Below are positions 8,285 through 15,400 of a stretch of DNA of 64,000 bases, in pieces. A program made the position numbers and the translations under genes. The stretch is taken from positions 1-64,000 of the forward strand of contig NZ_PJBE01000010.1 of NCBI RefSeq assembly GCF_002836205.1, read 5' to 3'. Position 1 is the stretch's first letter. Every line of letters starts with the position of its first letter. The notes under the pieces were generated by a model, which saw only the letters and a list, made by a program, of their open reading frames with translations, did no database searches and was not told the DNA's origin. This DNA comes from Shewanella sp. Choline-02u-19 (lineage in GTDB: Bacteria > Pseudomonadota > Gammaproteobacteria > Enterobacterales > Shewanellaceae).

Positions 8285-8653
8285 TTACAGTACTTCTGGT
8301 GCCAGCGAGACAATTTTCATAAATTGCTCTGTACGCAATTCACGTGTCACTGGTCCAAAGATACGAGTACCAATCGGTGCAAGGTTTGCATTAAGCAAAA
8401 CCGCTGCGTTCCGATCGAAGCGAATGACAGAACCGTCTGGACGACGTACGCCTTTCTTAGTACGGACTACCACCGCGTTATATACATCACCTTTCTTCGC
8501 TTTACCGCGAGGAATAGCTTCCTTTACAGAAACCTTGATGACGTCGCCGATTCCGGCATAACGACGATGAGAGCCACCCAAGACCTTAATACACTGAACT
8601 CTACGAGCGCCACTGTTACAGGCGACTTCTAGAGTCGATTGCATTTGGATCAT
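8285..8653 (-). CDS. rplN: 50S ribosomal protein L14
   Basis: L14, a highly conserved large-subunit protein at the subunit interface. The 122-residue product begins MIQMQSTLEVACNSGARRVQ and keeps the KVLGGSHRRYAGIGD signature. It is the first gene of the spc operon. The 182-bp gap before rpsQ holds a terminator-like hairpin (8785-8817) and a strong inverted repeat (8710-8741), in the place where the spc promoter lies in E. coli. Confidence 0.98.
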   Translation of the reverse strand: MIQMQSTLEVACNSGARRVQCIKVLGGSHRRYAGIGDVIKVSVKEAIPRGKAKKGDVYNAVVVRTKKGVRRPDGSVIRFDRNAAVLLNANLAPIGTRIFGPVTRELRTEQFMKIVSLAPEVL

Positions 8654-8709
8654 TTTAAGTGCTCCGCTATCGTTACTTCACATTCCCACAAAGGGGGTAC
8701 ATTTTCTGT

Positions 8710-8741
8710 CCAAATTTAGACTTTAATTTAGTCAAATTTGG
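8710..8741. promoter_or_regulatory. inverted repeat in the rpsQ-rplN spacer (spc promoter region)
   Basis: The arms CCAAATTT-A-GACT and AGTC-AAATTTGG pair over 12 bp with one bulged base and a seven-base loop. It lies about 56 bp upstream of rplN where the spc promoter is expected. On the minus strand a loose promoter match (TTGCGC, 17 bp, TAAAGT) overlaps it. The repeat is certain; an operator, RNA stem or promoter role is inference. Confidence 0.55.
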
Positions 8742-8784
8742 CGCGCAAGTGTAACACCCAAAAATAGGAATAGATAGTACTAAA

Positions 8785-8817
8785 AATACAAACGGCTCCA
8801 AGCAATGGAGCCGTTTA
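8785..8817 (-). terminator. probable terminator or attenuator after rpsQ
   Basis: A 10-bp perfect stem (AAACGGCTCC / GGAGCCGTTT) with a seven-base loop lies 18 bp after the rpsQ stop. The minus-strand transcript continues GTATTTTTAG, so the U-run is offset by three bases. It probably ends or reduces transcription between the S10 and spc operons. Confidence 0.7.
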
Positions 8818-8835
8818 CCTAAACGCCTAATAATA

Positions 8836-9084
8836 TTAGGCTTTTGTTACTACTTCAACCAGAGTCCAAGACTTAGTCTTAGAAAGCGGGCGACATTCGC
8901 GAATAGTCACGACATCACCAGCATTACACTGATTCTGCTCATCATGAGCATGGATCTTAGTAGTACGCTTAAGGAACTTACCGTATAACGGATGTTTAAC
9001 CTTACGCTCAATAGCTACAGTGATAGACTTGTCCATCTTGTTGCTAAGTACTCGACCCTGTAAAGTACGGATATTATCAGTCAT
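8836..9084 (-). CDS. rpsQ: 30S ribosomal protein S17
   Basis: S17, a primary 16S binder with an OB fold. The 82-residue product begins MTDNIRTLQGRVLSNKMDKS and has the family core KHPLYGKFLKRTTKIHAHDE. It is the last gene of the S10 operon; its start codon overlaps the rpmC stop by one base, which suggests coupled translation. Confidence 0.98.
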   Translation of the reverse strand: MTDNIRTLQGRVLSNKMDKSITVAIERKVKHPLYGKFLKRTTKIHAHDEQNQCNAGDVVTIRECRPLSKTKSWTLVEVVTKA

Positions 9085-9275
9085 TACACACCCGCCTTAG
9101 AAGTAATAATGGTCTTAACGCGCGCAATGTTACGACGCACGATTTTAAGCTGTTGAGTTTGAGTCAACTGACCAGTGGCGTGTTGCATACGCAGATTAAA
9201 CTGCTCACGCAGCAGACCAAGCAGTTCAGCGTTCAATTCTTCAACGCTCTTTTCTGTTAGTTCGCTCGCTTTCAT
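9084..9275 (-). CDS. rpmC: 50S ribosomal protein L29
   Basis: L29, a small two-helix protein at the tunnel exit that takes part in docking signal recognition particle and trigger factor. The 63-residue product begins MKASELTEKSVEELNAELLG, the family pattern. It overlaps rplP and rpsQ by one base at each end. Confidence 0.97.
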   Translation of the reverse strand: MKASELTEKSVEELNAELLGLLREQFNLRMQHATGQLTQTQQLKIVRRNIARVKTIITSKAGV

Positions 9276-9685
9276 TACATCACCGTCTTAGTTACGAAGG
9301 TAGTCTTAAGAGGCAACTTGGAAGCAGCAAGAGCGAAAGCTTCACGAGCCAACTCTTCTGGTACACCATTCATCTCATAAAGAACCTTACCTGGTTGAAT
9401 TTGGGCTACCCAATATTCAACGTTACCCTTACCTTTACCCATACGCACTTCAAGAGGCTTAGAGGTAATTGGCTTATCAGGGAAAACGCGGATCCAGATT
9501 TGACCTTGACGTTTAATATGACGTGTCATAGCACGACGCGCAGCTTCAATTTGACGAGCAGTTAGACGACCACGTCCAACAGCTTTCAAACCGAATTCAC
9601 CGAAGCTTACTTCAGTGCCGTTCGCAAGACCGCGGTTACGGCCCTTGAACATTTTGCGGAACTTTGTTCTTTTTGGTTGCAGCAT
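9275..9685 (-). CDS. rplP: 50S ribosomal protein L16
   Basis: L16, needed for the A-site side of the peptidyl transferase centre. The 136-residue product begins MLQPKRTKFRKMFKGRNRGL and keeps the RMGKGKGNVEYWVA motif around residues 76-90; the arginine hydroxylated by YcfD in E. coli lies in this region. It is 11 bp after rpsC and overlaps rpmC by one base. Confidence 0.98.
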   Translation of the reverse strand: MLQPKRTKFRKMFKGRNRGLANGTEVSFGEFGLKAVGRGRLTARQIEAARRAMTRHIKRQGQIWIRVFPDKPITSKPLEVRMGKGKGNVEYWVAQIQPGKVLYEMNGVPEELAREAFALAASKLPLKTTFVTKTVM

Positions 9686-9696
9686 TGCCAGCTCTC

Positions 9697-10386
9697 CTAT
9701 TTACCGCGAGGCTTGCGCTTCGGCTGCTGTTTCGGCTCTTCATGCTGAGGAACGATACCGTCTAGAACTTCACCTTTGAAGACCCAAACTTTAACGCCAA
9801 TCACACCGTATTGAGTGTGACTCTCAGAAGTAGAATAGTCGATATCAGCACGAAGAGTATGCAAAGGTACACGACCCTCACGATACCATTCCGAGCGCGC
9901 AATTTCAGCGCCGCCTAGACGGCCGCTAACTTGTACCTTGATACCTTTCGCGCCAAGACGCATTGCGTTTTGAACTGCGCGCTTCATAGCACGACGGAAC
10001 ATAACACGACGCTCTAACTGCGAAGCGATGCCATCGGCAACAAGCTTAGCATCTAGCTCAGGCTTACGGATCTCAGCGATGTTAATTTGAGCTGGAATAC
10101 CAGTCAATTTAGCAACTGCATTGCGTAGCTTTTCTACGTCTTCGCCTTTCTTACCAATCACAACACCTGGACGGGCTGTGTGGATAGTAACACGAACACT
10201 TTTAGCTGGACGCTCGATAACAATTTTAGAAACTGATGCTTGCTTAAGTTTCTTTTCAAGAAACTTACGCACTTCCCAGTCACTATTCAAGTTATTGGCA
10301 TAGTCTGACTTGTCAGCGTACCATGTCGAGATCCAAGGCTTAGTGATACCCAGACGGATACCATTAGGATGTACTTTCTGTCCCAT
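9697..10386 (-). CDS. rpsC: 30S ribosomal protein S3
   Basis: S3, which lines the mRNA entry tunnel and helps unwind mRNA. The 229-residue product has a KH domain around residues 50-110 (the RPGVVIGKKGEDVEKL loop is clear) and a C-terminal domain with AIARSEWYREGR-type sequence, ending in a basic tail. It is 9 bp after rplV and 11 bp before rplP. Confidence 0.98.
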   Translation of the reverse strand: MGQKVHPNGIRLGITKPWISTWYADKSDYANNLNSDWEVRKFLEKKLKQASVSKIVIERPAKSVRVTIHTARPGVVIGKKGEDVEKLRNAVAKLTGIPAQINIAEIRKPELDAKLVADGIASQLERRVMFRRAMKRAVQNAMRLGAKGIKVQVSGRLGGAEIARSEWYREGRVPLHTLRADIDYSTSESHTQYGVIGVKVWVFKGEVLDGIVPQHEEPKQQPKRKPRGK

Positions 10387-10395
10387 TGCTAACTC

Positions 10396-10728
10396 CTAGC
10401 GATCTGATACAACCACAGTAATGTGGCTGGTACGCTTGATTATGCGATCAGCACGGCCTTTGGCACGTGGCATGATACGCTTCATAGTTGGACCTTCATC
10501 GATCATAATCTTTCCAACTCTTAATTCGTCAATGTCAGCACCTTCATTGTGCTCAGCATTGGCGATAGCAGAGTCCAGTACTTTTTTAACAAGTACGGCA
10601 GCTTTCTTAGGGCTGAAAGTTAGAATTTCGAGAGCCTTAGCAACAGGCAGTCCACGGATTTGATCTGCAACCAAACGACACTTTTGAGGCGACGTACGGG
10701 CAAAACGATGTATAGCTAAAACTTCCAT
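10396..10728 (-). CDS. rplV: 50S ribosomal protein L22
   Basis: L22, whose beta hairpin forms part of the peptide exit tunnel. The 110-residue product begins MEVLAIHRFARTSPQKCRLV and contains the hairpin segment MKRIMPRAKGRADRIIKRTS near residue 82, with no sign of macrolide-resistance changes. It lies 15 bp after rpsS. Confidence 0.98.
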   Translation of the reverse strand: MEVLAIHRFARTSPQKCRLVADQIRGLPVAKALEILTFSPKKAAVLVKKVLDSAIANAEHNEGADIDELRVGKIMIDEGPTMKRIMPRAKGRADRIIKRTSHITVVVSDR

Positions 10729-10743
10729 CTTATTCCTCCCGTA

Positions 10744-11022
10744 TTAACGCTTCTTCGCTTTCTTATCTGCAGCATGGCCGCGATAAGTGCGTGTTGGTGA
10801 AAACTCACCAAGCTTGTGGCCGATCATTTCGTCAGTTACGAACACAGGTACGTGCTGACGACCATTATGGACAGCGATGGTCAACCCAATCATATTAGGG
10901 ATGATCATAGAGCGGCGAGACCAAGTCTTAATAGGCTTCTTGTCTCCAGCTTCCATCGCTTTCTCTACCTTCTTCAGCAAGTGTAGGTCAATGAATGGAC
11001 CTTTCTTGAGAGAACGTGGCAT
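10744..11022 (-). CDS. rpsS: 30S ribosomal protein S19
   Basis: S19, which partners S13 in the 30S head. The 92-residue product begins MPRSLKKGPFIDLHLLKKVE and has the signature GHKLGEFSPTRTYRGHAADK near its C-terminus. It is 11 bp after rplB and 15 bp before rplV. Confidence 0.98.
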   Translation of the reverse strand: MPRSLKKGPFIDLHLLKKVEKAMEAGDKKPIKTWSRRSMIIPNMIGLTIAVHNGRQHVPVFVTDEMIGHKLGEFSPTRTYRGHAADKKAKKR

Positions 11023-11033
11023 GGCGAATCCTC

Positions 11034-11861
11034 TTACTTTTTATTGCGACGACGTACAATGTACTTGTCGGTGCGTTTGTTACTACGAGTCTTATAACCC
11101 TTAGTAGGCATACCCCAAGGTGAAACAGGGTGACGGCCACCAGATGTACGGCCTTCACCACCACCATGTGGGTGATCAACTGGGTTCATTGCAACACCAC
11201 GAACTGTCGGGCGTACGCCTCTCCAGCGTTTAGCACCTGCTTTACCTAACTGGCGTAGCATATGCTCGGCGTTACCAACTTCACCCAATGTCGCGCGGCA
11301 ATCAACCGGCACTTTACGCATTTCGCCAGAGCGAAGACGTAGAGTGGCGTATGCGCCATCACGAGCAATAACTTGTACATAAGCACCAGCAGAACGAGCG
11401 ATTTGAGCACCTTTACCAGGCTTCATTTCGACTGCGTGCACTACGCTACCCACAGGGATATTACGTAGAGGCAATGCGTTACCGCTCTTGATCTCTGCAT
11501 CGATACCAGACTGGATTGCATCTCCAGCTTTCATGCCTTTAGCGGCAATGATGTAACGACGCTCACCGTCAGCGTAAAGTACCAAAGCGATGTTAGCTGT
11601 ACGGTTTGGATCATATTCCAAACGTTCAACCTTCGCAGGGATACTGTCTTTATTACGCTTAAAGTCGATTAGACGATAATGTTGCTTATGACCACCACCA
11701 ATGTGGCGGACAGTGATACGACCAGTATTGTTACGGCCACCACTTTTTGATTTCTTCGCCAACAGGCCTGCAAAAGGTTTACCTTTATGCAGATCGTTGT
11801 TCACCACTTTAACTAGATGGCGACGACCTGGAGAGGTTGGCTTACACTTAATAACTGCCAC
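11034..11861 (-). CDS. rplB: 50S ribosomal protein L2 (GTG start)
   Basis: L2, essential for subunit joining and for the peptidyl transferase centre. The 275-residue product (AVIKCKPTSPGRRHLVKVVN at the start) keeps the loop MNPVDHPHGGGEGRTSGGRH, including the conserved histidine equivalent to E. coli His229. The start is GTG at 11859-11861 behind AAAGGAG, not a more distant upstream start that would add 17 unrelated residues and overlap rplW. It lies between rplW and rpsS in the S10 operon. Confidence 0.97.
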   Translation of the reverse strand: MAVIKCKPTSPGRRHLVKVVNNDLHKGKPFAGLLAKKSKSGGRNNTGRITVRHIGGGHKQHYRLIDFKRNKDSIPAKVERLEYDPNRTANIALVLYADGERRYIIAAKGMKAGDAIQSGIDAEIKSGNALPLRNIPVGSVVHAVEMKPGKGAQIARSAGAYVQVIARDGAYATLRLRSGEMRKVPVDCRATLGEVGNAEHMLRQLGKAGAKRWRGVRPTVRGVAMNPVDHPHGGGEGRTSGGRHPVSPWGMPTKGYKTRSNKRTDKYIVRRRNKK

Positions 11862-11877
11862 GATAATTCTCCTTTGC

Positions 11878-12180
11878 TTATTCAGCGCCGCCGACGAAAT
11901 CGATGTCAGCACCTTCAGCTAGAGTAACATAGGCTTTTTTCCAATCGCTACGACGGCCTGTACGGGCACCGTGACGCTTAGTTTTACCTTTGTTAACCAA
12001 AGTGCGAACTGAATCGACTTCAACTTCGAATAGCTGTGCTACTGCAGCTTTAACTTCAGCTTTAGTTGCATCGATAGCTACACGGAAAACAACTGTATTG
12101 GTTTTCTCAGCGTTCACAGTGCTCTTTTCAGAAACATGTGGAGCAAGAATAACTTTTAACAAACGTTCTTCGCTTATCAT
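11878..12180 (-). CDS. rplW: 50S ribosomal protein L23
   Basis: L23, the main docking site for trigger factor and SRP at the tunnel exit. The 100-residue product begins MISEERLLKVILAPHVSEKS and has the NKGKTKRHGARTGRRSDWKK extension. Its start overlaps the end of rplD by four bases, a sign of coupled translation. Confidence 0.98.
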   Translation of the reverse strand: MISEERLLKVILAPHVSEKSTVNAEKTNTVVFRVAIDATKAEVKAAVAQLFEVEVDSVRTLVNKGKTKRHGARTGRRSDWKKAYVTLAEGADIDFVGGAE

Positions 12181-12782
12181 CCCAGCATCTCCTCGATTTG
12201 CTTAATAGCTTCAGCAGTTACGAGTACTTTGTTGAATGCGATAAGGCTAACTGGATCAATACCAGCAACATCACGAACATCAACTTTGTACAAGTTACGA
12301 GCAGCTAAGAACAAGTTCTCGTCAACTTCTGGAGTAACAATCAACACGTCTTCAAGTTGCATTTCAGCAAGTTTAGCTTTCAGCTCTTTAGTTTTAGGAG
12401 CATCAACACTAAACGACTCAACAACGATAAGACGGTCTTGACGTACCAATTCAGAGAATATGCTTTTCAGCGCTCCGCGGTACATCTTCTTGTTAACTTT
12501 TTGGCTGTGATCTTGTGCTTTAGCAGCGAATGTTACGCCACCGCCACGCCAGATTGGGCCTTTAACAGTACCGGCACGTGCGCGGCCAGTACCTTTTTGG
12601 CGCCATGGCTTTTTGCCAGAGCCAACTACTTCTGCACGAGTCTTTTGAGCACGAGTGCCCTGACGTGCGTTTGCAGCGTAAGCTACAACTACCTGATGAA
12701 CCAGTGCTTCGTTAAAGTCACGGCCGAAGGTAGTTTCGGAAACTTCAAGAGCACTCTGTGCGTCTTTCAATACCAATTCCAT
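12177..12782 (-). CDS. rplD: 50S ribosomal protein L4
   Basis: L4, whose extended loop reaches the exit tunnel and which in E. coli represses its own S10 operon at both transcription and translation. The 201-residue product has the loop WRQKGTGRARAGTVKGPIWR around residues 61-80. The attenuator-like leader at 13802-13850 is the likely L4 target. It lies 17 bp after rplC and overlaps rplW by four bases. Confidence 0.98.
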   Translation of the reverse strand: MELVLKDAQSALEVSETTFGRDFNEALVHQVVVAYAANARQGTRAQKTRAEVVGSGKKPWRQKGTGRARAGTVKGPIWRGGGVTFAAKAQDHSQKVNKKMYRGALKSIFSELVRQDRLIVVESFSVDAPKTKELKAKLAEMQLEDVLIVTPEVDENLFLAARNLYKVDVRDVAGIDPVSLIAFNKVLVTAEAIKQIEEMLG

Positions 12783-12799
12783 TACTATCTCCTCAGACC

Positions 12800-13438
12800 T
12801 TAAGCTTTAACAGCTGGTTTGATGATCAGGTCGCCATTAGTAGCGCCTGGAACTGCACCCTTAACCAGTAGCAAGTTACGTTCAGCATCTACACGTATAA
12901 CGTCTAGATTCTGCGTAGTAACACGCTCTGCACCCATGTGGCCTGACATTTTCTTACCTTTGAAAACGCGACCAGGTGTCTGGTTTTGACCAATAGAACC
13001 GTTAGATCTATGAGCCAAAGAGTTACCATGAGTCATATCTTGGGCATGGAAGTTCCAACGCTTAATACCGCCTTGGAAGCCTTTACCTTTTGATTGACCA
13101 GTTACATCTACTTTCGCAATTTCAGCGAAAATATCTACATTAAGCTCAGCACCAACTTCGATACCTTCACCTTCACCATCTGCCAAACGCATTTCCCATA
13201 AACCACGACCGGCTTCAACGCCTGCCTTAGCAAAGTGACCTGCTTCTGGTTTAGTGATGCGATTAGCTTTTTTAGTACCAGTAGTTACTTGAAGTGCGCG
13301 GTAACCGTCTGTATCCAAAGTTCTCACTTGGGTTACACGGTTAGCAGCAATTTCAATTACTGTTACAGGTACCGACGCGCCATCTTCATTGAAGATACGT
13401 GTCATACCTACTTTACGACCGATAAGACCGATAGCCAT
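12800..13438 (-). CDS. rplC: 50S ribosomal protein L3
   Basis: L3, an assembly initiator that reaches into the peptidyl transferase centre. The 212-residue product contains SLAHRSNGSIGQNQTPGRVF around residues 140-160, which holds the glutamine methylated by PrmB in E. coli. It is the second gene of the S10 operon, 24 bp after rpsJ. Confidence 0.98.
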   Translation of the reverse strand: MAIGLIGRKVGMTRIFNEDGASVPVTVIEIAANRVTQVRTLDTDGYRALQVTTGTKKANRITKPEAGHFAKAGVEAGRGLWEMRLADGEGEGIEVGAELNVDIFAEIAKVDVTGQSKGKGFQGGIKRWNFHAQDMTHGNSLAHRSNGSIGQNQTPGRVFKGKKMSGHMGAERVTTQNLDVIRVDAERNLLLVKGAVPGATNGDLIIKPAVKA

Positions 13439-13462
13439 CTCTCAAACCTCTTCTAAGCTCAA

Positions 13463-13774
13463 TTAACCCAAGCTAATTTGAACGTCAACGCCAGCTGCAA
13501 GATCTAAACGCATAAGTGCGTCTACAGTCTTTTCAGTCGGCTCGACGATATCAACAAGACGCTTGTGAGTACGAAGTTCGTACTGATCACGCGCATCTTT
13601 ATTAACGTGTGGAGAAGTCAAAATGGTATAACGTTCTTTACGCGTAGGAAGTGGAATTGGACCACGAACCTGTGCGCCTGTACGCTTAGCAGTTTCAACG
13701 ATTTCCGCAGTAGACTGATCAATCAAACGATGATCAAATCCTTTTAAGCGGATACGGATTCTTTGGTTCTGCAT
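13463..13774 (-). CDS. rpsJ: 30S ribosomal protein S10
   Basis: S10 (also NusE), which has two roles: 30S head protein, and partner of NusB in binding boxA RNA during rRNA antitermination. The 103-residue product begins MQNQRIRIRLKGFDHRLIDQ and has the GPIPLPTRKERYTIL loop. It is the first gene of the S10 operon, with a roughly 170-base leader and a strong promoter upstream. A boxA target for the NusB-S10 pair is present in the rrn operon at 42395. Confidence 0.98.
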   Translation of the reverse strand: MQNQRIRIRLKGFDHRLIDQSTAEIVETAKRTGAQVRGPIPLPTRKERYTILTSPHVNKDARDQYELRTHKRLVDIVEPTEKTVDALMRLDLAAGVDVQISLG

Positions 13775-13801
13775 TGACCAGAGCTCCTAAAATGTACACA
13801 T

Positions 13802-13850
13802 AAAAAATCACCCTCTAGCTTCTTCCTTTTGGAAAAGCAGAGCGAGATGA
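13802..13850 (-). promoter_or_regulatory. S10 leader attenuator hairpin
   Basis: On the minus strand a long imperfect hairpin (outer arms TCATC and GGTGA, inner arms CTTTTCC and GGAAGAAG) is followed directly by a six-base U-run, 27 bp before the rpsJ start. A second smaller stem (CGACTC/GAGTCG, 13861-13879) lies just upstream. This matches the layout of the E. coli S10 leader, where L4 with NusA stimulates termination. Binding by L4 here is inferred. Confidence 0.75.
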
Positions 13851-13945
13851 TTTAACCGTTCGACTCACAATCGGAGTCGCTGTTTTTTTACGTCAACCTC
13901 AAGGGTAGACCAATTTAAATCGCCTAATGGTTAAGGCGAGGGGGT

Positions 13946-13973
13946 ATTATACTGACTTTAGCGCTCAGATCAA
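13946..13973 (-). promoter_or_regulatory. S10 operon promoter
   Basis: On the minus strand a perfect -10 TATAAT (13946-13951) lies 16 bp downstream of TTGATC (13968-13973). The following ACCCCCTCGCC is a GC-rich discriminator of the kind seen at growth-rate-controlled promoters. The predicted start gives a leader of about 165 bases before rpsJ. A second perfect TATAAT at 14026-14031 has no good -35. Confidence 0.8.
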
Positions 13974-14072
13974 CCCCACTGTTTGAAATACCGTCAAATA
14001 GACAGAATTCAATAAAGTGGCGGCTATTATACCGAGCCAGATCAAGATTACTAGCCCCAATAACTTTCTTTC

Positions 14073-15178
14073 GGAAATTAAAAAGGCAGCCTAGGCTGCC
14101 TTTTTTGATATTGAGTTAAGACTCGTTGCTATTAAGCAACAATCTTAGCTACAACACCAGCACCAACAGTACGGCCACCTTCACGGATAGCGAAGCGTAA
14201 ACCTTCATCCATCGCGATTGGGCAGATTAGTGTAACTGTCATCTGTACGTTATCACCAGGCATTACCATCTCAACGCCTTCAGGCAATTCGATAGTACCA
14301 GTTACATCCGTTGTACGGAAATAGAACTGTGGACGGTAACCTTTGAAGAATGGAGTGTGACGTCCGCCTTCTTCTTTAGACAGAACGTAGATTTCTGACT
14401 CAAAAGTTGTATGTGGAGTAATTGAACCTGGAGCAGCAAGAACCTGACCACGTTCAACATCTTCACGCTTAGTACCACGTAGAAGAACACCACAGTTTTC
14501 GCCAGCACGACCTTCGTCAAGTAGCTTGCGGAACATTTCAACACCAGTACAAGTAGTCTTAGTAGTATCACGGATACCAATAATTTCGACTTCTTCACCA
14601 ATCTTGATGATACCGCGCTCTACACGACCAGTTACAACTGTACCACGGCCTGAGATTGAGAAAACATCTTCGATTGGAAGAATGAATGCACCATCAATAG
14701 CACGCTCTGGCTCTGGAATATAAGTATCAAGTGCTTCTGCAAGCTCAAGAATTTTAGCTTCCCACTCTGGCTCGCCTTCAAGGGCTTTAAGCGCAGAACC
14801 TTGGATAACTGGTAAGTCATCACCTGGGAAGTCATATTCAGAAAGAAGTTCACGAACTTCCATTTCTACAAGCTCAAGAAGCTCTTCGTCATCTACCATG
14901 TCACATTTGTTCATGAATACGATGATGAATGGTACGCCAACCTGACGTGAAAGCAGGATGTGCTCACGTGTTTGTGGCATTGGACCATCTGTAGAAGCAA
15001 CTACTAGAATCGCGCCGTCCATTTGAGCAGCACCAGTGATCATGTTTTTAACATAATCGGCGTGACCAGGACAATCTACGTGTGCGTAGTGACGTGCAGG
15101 TGTGTCATATTCGATGTGAGAAGTATTAATTGTAATACCGCGCTCACGCTCTTCAGGAGCATTATCGATTTGTGCGAA
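14073..15178 (-). repeat. long repeat shared by the two tuf genes (copy 1)
   Basis: By reading both copies I find no difference between 14073-15178 and 30867-31972: 1106 bp covering the tuf terminator, the 3' flank and about 88 percent of the coding sequence. Differences begin at 15179/31973 and continue through the 5' end of the gene and its leader. The pattern is that of gene conversion. Confidence 0.85.
14080..14105 (-). terminator. terminator of tuf copy 1 (end of str operon)
   Basis: A near-perfect palindrome, AAAAAGGCAGCC / GGCTGCCTTTTTT, with a central TA, lies 26 bp after the tuf stop. The same sequence follows tuf copy 2 at 30874-30899. Confidence 0.9.
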
Positions 15179-15316
15179 GTTTTTAACTTCACCACCGTAA
15201 GTCTTAGTTAACACAGACGAGATAGCAGCAGTAAGAGTTGTCTTACCATGATCGACGTGTCCGATAGTACCCACGTTTACGTGTGGTTTAATACGTTCAA
15301 ATTTTTCTTTAGCCAC
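14132..15316 (-). CDS. tufA: elongation factor Tu, copy 1 (GTG start)
   Basis: EF-Tu delivers aminoacyl-tRNA to the ribosomal A site under GTP hydrolysis. The 394-residue product has GHVDHGKTT (residues 19-27), DCPGHADY (around 81) with the catalytic histidine, and NKCD (around 136), then the two beta-barrel domains. This copy starts with GTG; copy 2 starts with ATG at the same codon. It is the last gene of the str operon (rpsL-rpsG-fusA-tuf), 84 bp after fusA. Its protein is identical to copy 2, and the DNA is identical except in the first 138 bp. Confidence 0.98.
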   Translation of the reverse strand: MAKEKFERIKPHVNVGTIGHVDHGKTTLTAAISSVLTKTYGGEVKNFAQIDNAPEERERGITINTSHIEYDTPARHYAHVDCPGHADYVKNMITGAAQMDGAILVVASTDGPMPQTREHILLSRQVGVPFIIVFMNKCDMVDDEELLELVEMEVRELLSEYDFPGDDLPVIQGSALKALEGEPEWEAKILELAEALDTYIPEPERAIDGAFILPIEDVFSISGRGTVVTGRVERGIIKIGEEVEIIGIRDTTKTTCTGVEMFRKLLDEGRAGENCGVLLRGTKREDVERGQVLAAPGSITPHTTFESEIYVLSKEEGGRHTPFFKGYRPQFYFRTTDVTGTIELPEGVEMVMPGDNVQMTVTLICPIAMDEGLRFAIREGGRTVGAGVVAKIVA

Positions 15317-15400
15317 GATATATTCCTTTCTTTTCAGAAAATGCTCGGTTTATTTAACCGAGCAATAGCAATTAATTATATCAATAATAGAGTCTGGCTA

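Noticed and set aside
14026..14031. Second TATAAT upstream of the S10 promoter
   Set aside because: No acceptable -35 at 15-19 bp; kept only as a note in the promoter entry.
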